NCBI GenBank assembly: GCA_013822735.1
Contig: PNKZ01000013.1
Span: forward strand, 101,505 to 165,504
DNA from: Pirellula sp.
GTDB taxonomy: Bacteria; Planctomycetota; Planctomycetia; Pirellulales; PNKZ01
Direction: 5' to 3'
Length of the DNA: 64,000 bases
The translations under genes were made by a program, and so were the position numbers. The notes beneath the pieces are model-generated. The model saw nothing but the letters and a program-made list of their open reading frames with translations, searched no databases and was not told where the DNA came from. The first letter of the stretch is position 1, and each line of letters begins with the position of its first letter. Positions 55,077-62,094 of this stretch are shown here, one piece after another.

Positions 55077-56207
55077 ATGAATATCGACTACCTCATCGTA
55101 GGCTCCGGTCTCACCGGCGCCGTGATCGCACGGCACCTCGCCGACCTATCGCGCGACGTCTTGATCGTGGATCGCCGCGCGCACGTCGGCGGCAACGTTC
55201 ATGATCATGCCCACGCCTCGGGCATTCGCATTCACACGTACGGCCCGCACTATTTCCGCACGAGTTCGGAACGCATCTGGGAATTCGCCACGCGCTTCTC
55301 GCCGTTCTTCAAATATGAAGCCGCGCTCGTTTCCGACATCGGCGGCGAGTTCGCCCAATGGCCGATCGCGGGCAGCTTTATTCAACGCCTCGTCAGCCGT
55401 GATTGGCGACCGGAGTTTCAAGGCTCGCCGAGCAACTTTGAAGAAGCCGCGTTGGCGATCATGCCGCGCAAGGTGTACGAACTTTTCGTCAAGGAATACA
55501 ACGAGAAACAGTGGGGCGTCTCGGCGACCTCGCTTTCGGCGAAACTTTGCGGCCGGTTCGACGTTCGTCACGACGACGAGCCGCGGCTCAAACCCAACGC
55601 GAAGTACCAGGGAATCCCCGTGCCGGGCTATGCGGAATGGATGCGCCGCATGACCGAAGGAATTCCGCTCTTACTCAATTTCGATTTTCTCGCGCGACGC
55701 GACGAAATTCGCCCTAAAAAAGGGCTTATTTTCACCGGTCCGATCGACGAGTTCTTTCGCTGCGACGAAGGAAAACTCGCCTACCGCGGACAGCGGCGGC
55801 AACACACGTACCTCCCGGACGTGGCGACCTTCGCACAACCCGCCGGGCAAGTGAATGCGCCGCTCCATGCTCAAGGGCCGCACGTGCGCACCTTGGAATG
55901 GAAACACATGATGCCGCAGGAATTCGCCGAGCGCATTCGCGGCACCGTCCTCACGACGGAAACTCCCTTCAGTCCCACGAATCCTAATGAGTTCGAGTAC
56001 CCGTTTCCCGATGAAGCCAACGCGCAGCTTTACGCTCGGTATCGCCGTCGCGCGGATGCCTTAGAAGGCGTGCTCATCGCGGGTCGTTTGGGCGAGTATC
56101 GCTATTACGACATGGATCAAGCAATCGCGCGTGCCATGGCGCTCGCCGAGCAACTCGTTTCCGGCGCCGACCAGAGTCGGCCCGCGGCTGACTTCAGCGA
56201 GGTGTGA
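55077..56207 (+). CDS. glf: UDP-galactopyranose mutase
   Basis: A 376-residue flavoenzyme. The FAD-binding N-terminus is DYLIVGSGLTGAVIARHLA, followed by LIVDRRAHVGGNVHD, and the characteristic HTYGPHYFRTSSE block; NEKQWG, KYQGIPVPGYAEWMRRM, FTGPIDEFFRCDEGKLAYR and a C-terminal GRLGEYRYYDMDQAIARAM also match the family. It interconverts UDP-galactopyranose and UDP-galactofuranose, which feeds galactofuranose into cell-surface polysaccharides. Its location next to two glycosyltransferases and an rfbH-type dehydrase supports that. It ends nine bases before the convergent hrpB stop. Confidence 0.95.
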   Translation: MNIDYLIVGSGLTGAVIARHLADLSRDVLIVDRRAHVGGNVHDHAHASGIRIHTYGPHYFRTSSERIWEFATRFSPFFKYEAALVSDIGGEFAQWPIAGSFIQRLVSRDWRPEFQGSPSNFEEAALAIMPRKVYELFVKEYNEKQWGVSATSLSAKLCGRFDVRHDDEPRLKPNAKYQGIPVPGYAEWMRRMTEGIPLLLNFDFLARRDEIRPKKGLIFTGPIDEFFRCDEGKLAYRGQRRQHTYLPDVATFAQPAGQVNAPLHAQGPHVRTLEWKHMMPQEFAERIRGTVLTTETPFSPTNPNEFEYPFPDEANAQLYARYRRRADALEGVLIAGRLGEYRYYDMDQAIARAMALAEQLVSGADQSRPAADFSEV

Positions 56208-56216
56208 CCGCGGAAG

Positions 56217-58766
56217 TTAATTCCTTCGTTGCGGGCGATGCTCCGGCGCCGCCGTGAGCGGATCGTCGGGCCATGCGTGCTTCGGGTAACGACGTTTCAA
56301 TTCCTTCTTCACTTCCGGATAAGTGTTCTTCCAGAAGCTTGCCAAATCCGGTGTGATTTGTTGCACGCGATAATTCGGCGCGAGCAGTTGGAGAAGTACC
56401 GAAATTCTGCCGCCGCCGACACGAGGCGTTTCCTTTAATCCGAACAGTTCCTGAATTCGCACAGCCAGAATTGGGGGCTTACCGACTTCGTACTCCAGCA
56501 CGATGCGGCTGCCGCTCGGCACGGCAATCCGCTCGGGCGCATCACGTTCCACCGCTTGCAACTGTTGTGCGTCGAGCCGCGATTGCAGCGCCGCGATCGG
56601 CGACGTTTCTTTCAACGCGGTGATGCTCGACAGGCCGCGACACCACTCCGGCAATATCTCGCGCCACGGCTCCGCGCCGAAGTCCGGCCAATTCAACTCC
56701 GGCCGCCATTGCTTCAGGCATTGAATCCGCGCCAAGTACCGGCGGCCGTCGTCGTCGACAAATTGCGCCGGGTCGTAACGTTCGGCGACCGCTTGCGCGA
56801 GCAACGTCCCCGGGTCGACGTCGCGCGGCAGCGCCGCCGGCGATTCGTCGAGCACTAAGTCGAGAAACGTCGTCCGCCGCAATCCCATCACCTTTTCGCG
56901 CTGCGGGTCGAACTCGATGTCGACGGCCGTCACGACGTGCGTCGACGGCAGCCACGAGCGATCGACCGTCGATGCTTGCCGCACCAGCGATTCGGCCTGG
57001 CCCGATTCGGAAAGTTCGACGGCGACGAATAGCTCCGCATCGGCCACGGCGCTCTCATCCGCCAAGCGCACGCCGCGGCCGCCGACCATCACGGCCCGGC
57101 GACCTTTCGGTTCGCGCCGCTTGCAGATGCGATCTGGAAACGCGACGCACAGCGCCCGTAAGACGGCATCGTCCGAATGGGCATCGTCGGCATCCGCGGC
57201 GCGGTTTGTCCGTTCTTCCACCAGCCGCACCAGCTGATCGCGGGCTCGCAGAATCTGCCGGGCCGGGCCTGTGAGAAGTTCGCCGACTGCCGAATCGCGC
57301 CGCCCGTTGCGCTCGAAGGTTTCCACGGCGCCGAGCCGGTCGAGGACATCGGAGTCGGAATGGTGCGTCGCCTTCGCGCGCGGGCCGCGGCTGCGAAAGG
57401 GCTCCCGTTCCGAAAGCATCGCTGCGCACAACGCCGCCCGGCCGGCGATCTTGCGACGTCGTCCCTCTTCGAGCAAACGCGCGAGTCGTGGCTGCAACGG
57501 AAGCTGCGCCATGCTGCGGCCGAGGTCCGTGAGTTGCGCGTCCTGAAGCGCATCGAGCGCATCGAGCAAAGCCAACGCTTGTTCGAGCGTCGCGACCGGC
57601 GGCGGCTCAAACCAGGGAAAGGTCCGCACGTCGGACTCCCCCCAGGCGAAGAGTTGCAGCACCGCTTCGGAAAGGTCGACGCGGGCAATCTCGGGCAATT
57701 CAAAATCGCGCAGCGCTTGCTGCTCGCGCTCCGTCCAAAGTCGCAGACATTGCCCCGGCGCGGTACGTCCGGCACGGCCGGCCCGTTGCTCGGCCGACGC
57801 ACGCGAGATCCGGCAGAGGTCCAAACGATTGAGCCCCAGTTGCGGATCGAGCCGATTTACGCGGGCCCAACCGGAATCGACGACGCCGGTCACGCCATCG
57901 ATGGTGAGCGAAGTTTCGGCGACGTTCGTCGCGAGCACGACTTTGCGCTGCTTGAGAGGCTTGAGCACGCGCTGCTGTTCGTCGAGCGAAAGATCACCAT
58001 ACAGCGGCAGCAAGGCCCAGCCGTGATCGTCGGCATCGCGTGCGAGCAAATCCTGCGTCCGTCGAATCTCGCCGACGCCCGGCAGGAAGACGAGCAGGTC
58101 ACCGTTGGTTCGCTCGCTCATCGTGCGCACGCCGTCGGCCGCTTGGCGGTCGAGCGGTTCGTTCGACGCGAACTTCTGGTACTCGACCGTGACGGGAAAC
58201 GTCCGCCCCGCACTTTCGACCGTCGGGCAGTCGCCCAAGTAGTGCGCGATCGGGGCAGGGGAGAGCGTGGCCGACATGACAACCACGCGCAGGTCCGGCC
58301 GCACTTCATTGCGCACGCGGCGGACCATTGCGAGGGCCAAATCGGCGTCGAGGCTCCGCTCGTGGAACTCGTCGAACACGACCGCCGCGACGTCTTCGAG
58401 GAACGGATCGTCTTGCAAGCGGCGGAGGAACACGCCTTCGGTGCACACGAGCAACCGGGTGCGCGCCGTGGCACGCCGTTCGAAGCGGACCTGATAGCCG
58501 ATCTCTTCACCGACCGCGGAGCCGCGCTCTTCGGCAATGCGCACGGCGGCGGCCCGCGCGGCGACGCGACGGGGCTGCAACAGCACGATCTGGCCGGAGC
58601 GACCGTTCGCAAGCTGCGCGAGGCCGGCATCGAGCATCGCCGGCGGAACGCGCGTGGTCTTGCCAGCGCCGGGCGGGGCCTTCAATACAATCGCCCCGGC
58701 CGTACGCAGTGCCGCAAGAATCTCCGGCACGACGGCGTCGACGGGAAGCGAAAGGGAAGGAGGCAT
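56217..58766 (-). CDS. hrpB: ATP-dependent RNA helicase HrpB
   Basis: A protein of about 849 residues; the ATG at 58766 gives a family-typical N-terminus, while the frame is open to 58898. DEAH-type helicase motifs are all present: Walker A APPGAGKTT (residues 30-38), DEFH (132-135), SAT (165-167), ATNVAETSLTIDGV (about 279-292) and QRAGRAGR (327-334). The HA2 and HrpB C-terminal domains follow; the end reads AWPDDPLTAAPEHRP, a typical HrpB tail. It is a cytoplasmic helicase of unclear housekeeping role in bacteria. Its neighbours are unrelated in function. Confidence 0.95.
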   Translation of the reverse strand: MPPSLSLPVDAVVPEILAALRTAGAIVLKAPPGAGKTTRVPPAMLDAGLAQLANGRSGQIVLLQPRRVAARAAAVRIAEERGSAVGEEIGYQVRFERRATARTRLLVCTEGVFLRRLQDDPFLEDVAAVVFDEFHERSLDADLALAMVRRVRNEVRPDLRVVVMSATLSPAPIAHYLGDCPTVESAGRTFPVTVEYQKFASNEPLDRQAADGVRTMSERTNGDLLVFLPGVGEIRRTQDLLARDADDHGWALLPLYGDLSLDEQQRVLKPLKQRKVVLATNVAETSLTIDGVTGVVDSGWARVNRLDPQLGLNRLDLCRISRASAEQRAGRAGRTAPGQCLRLWTEREQQALRDFELPEIARVDLSEAVLQLFAWGESDVRTFPWFEPPPVATLEQALALLDALDALQDAQLTDLGRSMAQLPLQPRLARLLEEGRRRKIAGRAALCAAMLSEREPFRSRGPRAKATHHSDSDVLDRLGAVETFERNGRRDSAVGELLTGPARQILRARDQLVRLVEERTNRAADADDAHSDDAVLRALCVAFPDRICKRREPKGRRAVMVGGRGVRLADESAVADAELFVAVELSESGQAESLVRQASTVDRSWLPSTHVVTAVDIEFDPQREKVMGLRRTTFLDLVLDESPAALPRDVDPGTLLAQAVAERYDPAQFVDDDGRRYLARIQCLKQWRPELNWPDFGAEPWREILPEWCRGLSSITALKETSPIAALQSRLDAQQLQAVERDAPERIAVPSGSRIVLEYEVGKPPILAVRIQELFGLKETPRVGGGRISVLLQLLAPNYRVQQITPDLASFWKNTYPEVKKELKRRYPKHAWPDDPLTAAPEHRPQRRN

Positions 58767-58792
58767 CCGATGCACACTTAGAAAACAATCGC

Positions 58793-58909
58793 GGGTGGCT
58801 GGGGCAAAGCGTAAGCGATGCCCCAGGGATCGGAACGTCTTGGTTACTGGGGCATCACTGTGTTCTGCCCCAGGCACCCGAACGACAACCCTGGCCACCC
58901 TTCACACAT
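58793..58909. repeat. Nested imperfect inverted repeats between hrpB and the NIPSNAP gene
   Basis: An inner pair GATGCCCCA (58817-58825) and TGGGGCATC (58848-58856), enclosed by outer GGGTGGC/GCCACCC arms and a CTGGGGCA/TGCCCCAG pair. It could fold into a branched hairpin but has no T-tract, so it is not a classic terminator. Such palindromic G/C units are common in intergenic planctomycete DNA. Confidence 0.65.
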
Positions 58910-58917
58910 ACAACAAA

Positions 58918-59691
58918 CTACTGCAACGGCGAGTAGTCCGTGGCCGTCATAAACTCCGAGACCACGCCCCCTTGGCGTTCGGTGAGCGAGCCGCCGGCCT
59001 TCTCTTCCGACGCGGTGCGGGCCTTCACCCAAGCCGGGTCTTCGCGAAACGCCGCGAACGACGCCTTGGCCGCGTCTTGGCTCTTGTGGGCCAGCAGATA
59101 CACGAGCATCTTGTCGGCCCCCTTTTGGTCGGCCATGTAGTTCCAGTAGATGAGGTTCGTCATGCCGTGCTTCTCGAACAGCTTCACCGTGTGGTCGCGG
59201 AAGCGGGCGTTCAGATCGTCGAGGTTGTTCGGCGTCGCGGTGTACGTGCGCATCTCAAAGACGCGATTTCCCACCTTTTCAATCTTCAGCGCCGGCGAGT
59301 AGTCGGTGGTTTGCATGAACACGCTCACCACCTTGGCGACGAGCTTGCCGCCGACTTCCGAGGCCTTCTGCGCCTTCTGCCACGCGGGGTCTTTTCCGAA
59401 TGCCTGCCACGAAGCGACGCGCGCCTCACGGCTCGGGTAGGAAAGAAAGTACACGAGCTTCTGCTCTTTGTTGTCGATCGGCGTGAAGTAACCGACGTTC
59501 GTAATGCCGTGCTTTTCGAACAGCTTGCAGGTGTGGTCGCGGAAGCGGGCATTGAGCGCGTCGAGCTTGCCGGGAGCGGCATAGTAGATGCGCATTTCAT
59601 ACACGGGCGATTCGGCCGCGGCGGCGGTTCCGGCCAGGGTCAGCGAACAGACCACGGTCGCGAGGCGACCGACATAAGCAGGGGCGTTCAT
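58918..59691 (-). CDS. Exported protein with two NIPSNAP domains
   Basis: A 257-residue protein with a signal peptide (VGRLATVVCSLTLAGTAAAA) after the Met at 59691. Two NIPSNAP domains lie in tandem: YEMRIYYAAPGKLDALNARFRDHTCKLFEKHGITNVGYF and FEMRTYTATPNNLDDLNARFRDHTVKLFEKHGMTNLIYW, each about 100 residues with the alternating ferredoxin-like pattern. The repeat copies are clearly related, so the gene arose by duplication. The role of NIPSNAP proteins in bacteria is not established; export is frequent in planctomycetes. It is preceded by the sialate esterase gene, from which a terminator separates it. Confidence 0.9.
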   Translation of the reverse strand: MNAPAYVGRLATVVCSLTLAGTAAAAESPVYEMRIYYAAPGKLDALNARFRDHTCKLFEKHGITNVGYFTPIDNKEQKLVYFLSYPSREARVASWQAFGKDPAWQKAQKASEVGGKLVAKVVSVFMQTTDYSPALKIEKVGNRVFEMRTYTATPNNLDDLNARFRDHTVKLFEKHGMTNLIYWNYMADQKGADKMLVYLLAHKSQDAAKASFAAFREDPAWVKARTASEEKAGGSLTERQGGVVSEFMTATDYSPLQ

Positions 59692-59709
59692 GCGTGCGTT
59701 CCTATTTGT

Positions 59710-59753
59710 AAAAAGAGCCGCTGCGCCGCAACAAAACACGCGACGCAGCGGCT
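59710..59753 (-). terminator. Intrinsic terminator after the sialate O-acetylesterase gene
   Basis: A 14-base stem with one mismatch (59716-59729 with 59740-59753) and a ten-base loop; on the minus strand it is followed by CTTTTTAC. It stands 29 bases after the esterase stop and before the NIPSNAP gene, so the two genes are probably separate transcription units. Confidence 0.88.
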
Positions 59754-59781
59754 TGGGTCATAAGCAAGTCGGAACCGAGTG

Positions 59782-61341
59782 CTACTTGGCGTCGATCGTC
59801 ACGCCCGGCCAATCGTCGGAACGGAACGGCGTGGCCGGCAAGCCTTCTTTGCTGAAGAGATTGCAGACCGGATTATCGGCCCAGGCGTAGCGCACGGCTA
59901 CCGGCGATTTCACTTCGGGGCAGGTGACGGTCACCGTATCGTTGCCGGTGATTTGTCCCTTGGCCCAGTGCCACTTCTTATCTTCGCCGGCGACGGCAAA
60001 GCCGCGCACTTCGGCGACGTCGAACGTATTGAGGCCCGAGCCGACATGGTCGAACTTCACGACGATCTTGTCTCCTTGCGGCGTCATTTCCTTATAGGTC
60101 GGGCTCTGGTAAGCAACCTTCACGCCGTAGTCGTTCGCCAAGGCCCAGCGAGCCAAGCGGAGGCCGACTTCGAGCTTGTTCTTCGGGTGAATGTCTTTCC
60201 CTTCGCCCACGTCGACGATCACGGCCTGACCGGTCTTCGGCAAGCTGAGCGTCATGGTTTGGGCTTCGCGGAGTTCGGCCCACGAGCTCTCGCCCGGGTT
60301 GGGTTGCTCGGCCAAGAAGTCGGCGAGTTGAACCCAGTAGAAGGAGAAATCGCCTTGCTTCCATTCGTCGCGCCAGTTCTTGATCATGAACGGGAAGAGT
60401 TCGCGATATTGGTAGGCGCGGCCGGCGTTCGATTCCCCTTGGTACCAAATGACGCCGCGGATGCCGTAGCCGATGGTCGGCTTCAGCACGCCGTTGTAGA
60501 TGTTGCCGGGGCGGGCATTGCCGGTGAGTTGGCTGCCCGGATGGCCCGGAGCGCGCGGCGGTTGCTTGCCGGCGGCTTTCGCGGTTGCGGCGGCTTCTTG
60601 CCACTTGGCCATGGCCGCCTTGTGGGCCGCGTCGGCCTTTTCCTTGTCGTAACCCTTTTCAATGGCTTCCCAGCGGGCCAGTAGCTCGCTGAAGCGGCCG
60701 TCTTTGGCGAGCGCTTCGCGATTGATCCACGCTTCGCAAGCGCTGCCGCCCCACGCGTCGTCGATCAGACCGATCGGCACGTTGAGCGTTTGGTGGAGTT
60801 GGCGACCGAAGAAATAGCCGACGCCCGAGAGCTGCCCGACGGTTTCCGGCGTGACGGCCGCCCAACTGCCGTTGAACGTATCTTGCGGCTCTTGCGTGCC
60901 GACTTGCGGAACGCTGATAAAGCGAATGTTCGGGTACTTGGCGGCGAGCTTCTCCAGGTCGGCGTTGGTCGATTGCTCGACGGCCCATTGCATGTTCGAC
61001 TGGCCGGAGCAGATCCAGACTTCGCCGACGAGCACGTCGTCGATGACGATTTCGTTGCTCGCGCCCTTGACGGTGATCTTGTGCGGTCCGCCGGCGGGCA
61101 GCGCGGCGAGCTTGGCAATCCAGCGACCGTCGTTACCTGCGGCAGCGACTTGCCTCTGTTCCCCGATGACGACGGTGACCTCTTCGCCGGGAGCGGCCTT
61201 ACCCCAGATGGGATTGGCCATATCGCGCTGCAGCACCATGTGGCTGGTGAAGATCGCCGGGAGCGTGACTTCGGCTTGTGCGGACGCGTGAGACAGGAGC
61301 GTCGCCACGGCGGCAACGAGCGCAAGCAAACTACGTTTCAT
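59782..61341 (-). CDS. Sialate O-acetylesterase (SGNH type)
   Basis: A 519-residue exported enzyme with signal peptide SLLALVAAVATLLSHASAQA. The family pattern is complete: LPAIFTSHMVLQRDMANPIWG at the start, the nucleophile block CSGQSNMQWAVEQS (Ser at residue 115), the long central domain with GYGIRGVIWYQGESNAGRA, and VGEGKDIHPKNKLEVGLRLA carrying the catalytic Asp/His. It removes O-acetyl groups from sialic acid or similar sugars outside the cell. Planctomycetes use such esterases when degrading complex glycans. The length fits the family's usual 500-650 residues. Confidence 0.92.
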   Translation of the reverse strand: MKRSLLALVAAVATLLSHASAQAEVTLPAIFTSHMVLQRDMANPIWGKAAPGEEVTVVIGEQRQVAAAGNDGRWIAKLAALPAGGPHKITVKGASNEIVIDDVLVGEVWICSGQSNMQWAVEQSTNADLEKLAAKYPNIRFISVPQVGTQEPQDTFNGSWAAVTPETVGQLSGVGYFFGRQLHQTLNVPIGLIDDAWGGSACEAWINREALAKDGRFSELLARWEAIEKGYDKEKADAAHKAAMAKWQEAAATAKAAGKQPPRAPGHPGSQLTGNARPGNIYNGVLKPTIGYGIRGVIWYQGESNAGRAYQYRELFPFMIKNWRDEWKQGDFSFYWVQLADFLAEQPNPGESSWAELREAQTMTLSLPKTGQAVIVDVGEGKDIHPKNKLEVGLRLARWALANDYGVKVAYQSPTYKEMTPQGDKIVVKFDHVGSGLNTFDVAEVRGFAVAGEDKKWHWAKGQITGNDTVTVTCPEVKSPVAVRYAWADNPVCNLFSKEGLPATPFRSDDWPGVTIDAK

Positions 61342-61502
61342 AGGAAGGCTTCTCAGGAGGGAATAAAGGCGGGAAATGCGAACCGGGGCGAACGACGTAG
61401 AGACTACTTGAGCCGCCGGCCAAATTCAACGTGCGGGGCGCGAAAGTGGCCGTTTCCGCACGATTCGGCAGGGAACGACCGCCGCGGCCCGTTTTGAATT
61501 GA

Positions 61503-61584
61503 CTCTGTAGGGAACGCCCTCCGTGGCGCTGCGTTTGCGTCGAAAGCAGTGCGCGGAACGCCACGGAGGGCGTTCCCTACAGAG
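61503..61584. repeat. Perfect 26-base inverted repeat
   Basis: Arms at 61503-61528 and 61559-61584 are exact complements (core GTAGGGAACGCCCTCCGTGG), separated by 30 bases. The right arm, with flanking bases, can also fold on itself as GGAACGCC-ACGGAG-GGCGTTCC. This looks like a mobile or dispersed palindrome of planctomycete genomes rather than a terminator. Confidence 0.92.
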
Positions 61585-61798
61585 CGCGAAAACCGACGTA
61601 AGTCTCAGATCATGGCATCGGCCAGTGCCGGAAGCCGCGGCCGAACTGACTGCGTTACAGCATGACGCTTGGAGCGTCGCTCCGTTATTCTCGCCCCCTG
61701 ACACGCCGCGCTGTAACGGCGCTTGCGAAGCCGGATCAACGGCTTGAAAACTTGCACCCACGACTTGACCGCACTGCATGGTCGACCTGAGCTCAAAT

Positions 61799-61845
61799 AA
61801 GGTGTCAGCAACCTTTGATCGCCGGAAATAGGTTCCTGACACCTT
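61799..61845. repeat. REP-like palindrome (AAGGTGTCAG type)
   Basis: Arms 61799-61814 and 61830-61845 match over 16 bases with one mismatch around a 15-base loop; the core is AAGGTGTCAGSAACCT. Palindromes of this type are associated in many bacteria with REP-associated tyrosine transposases; no such gene is present here, so this would be a non-autonomous copy. Confidence 0.75.
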
Positions 61846-62094
61846 TTATTGAAGTTAAACCAACACTGCATCCCAAAACGTTGCGCGCGATACCTCCCCC
61901 ATTTGTTTTGTTGGTAAAGCGATATTTCCACGTTTTATAGCGCCATGCTACGCGACGCGGGAATTTCCACGCTGTGCCGAGCTTCGACTTTAGCTATGGA
62001 TTTCCGCATTCCGGAATTTGCTTGTATTGCGGAAGTACATGGCTAAATTGTGGCCTCGACAGCAAACCGCCCCTCAAAATAACTGGTTCGGATT

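Larger units (their letters stand above)
61342..62094. other. Repeat-rich intergenic region
   Basis: About 750 bases between two divergent genes. It contains a perfect 26-base inverted repeat, a 16-base REP-like inverted repeat and a looser pair around GTTACAGC/GCTGTAAC (about 61650-61720). No coding gene was recognised; promoters for the esterase and the giant surface gene should lie at the two ends. Confidence 0.6.

Noticed and set aside
57177..58781. 534-residue plus-strand open frame
   Set aside because: Antisense to hrpB, whose helicase motifs are all intact; the product is Arg/Gly/His-rich without domains.
58793..58909. G/C-rich hairpin considered as terminator for hrpB or NIPSNAP
   Set aside because: No T-tract follows on either strand; kept only as a repeat.
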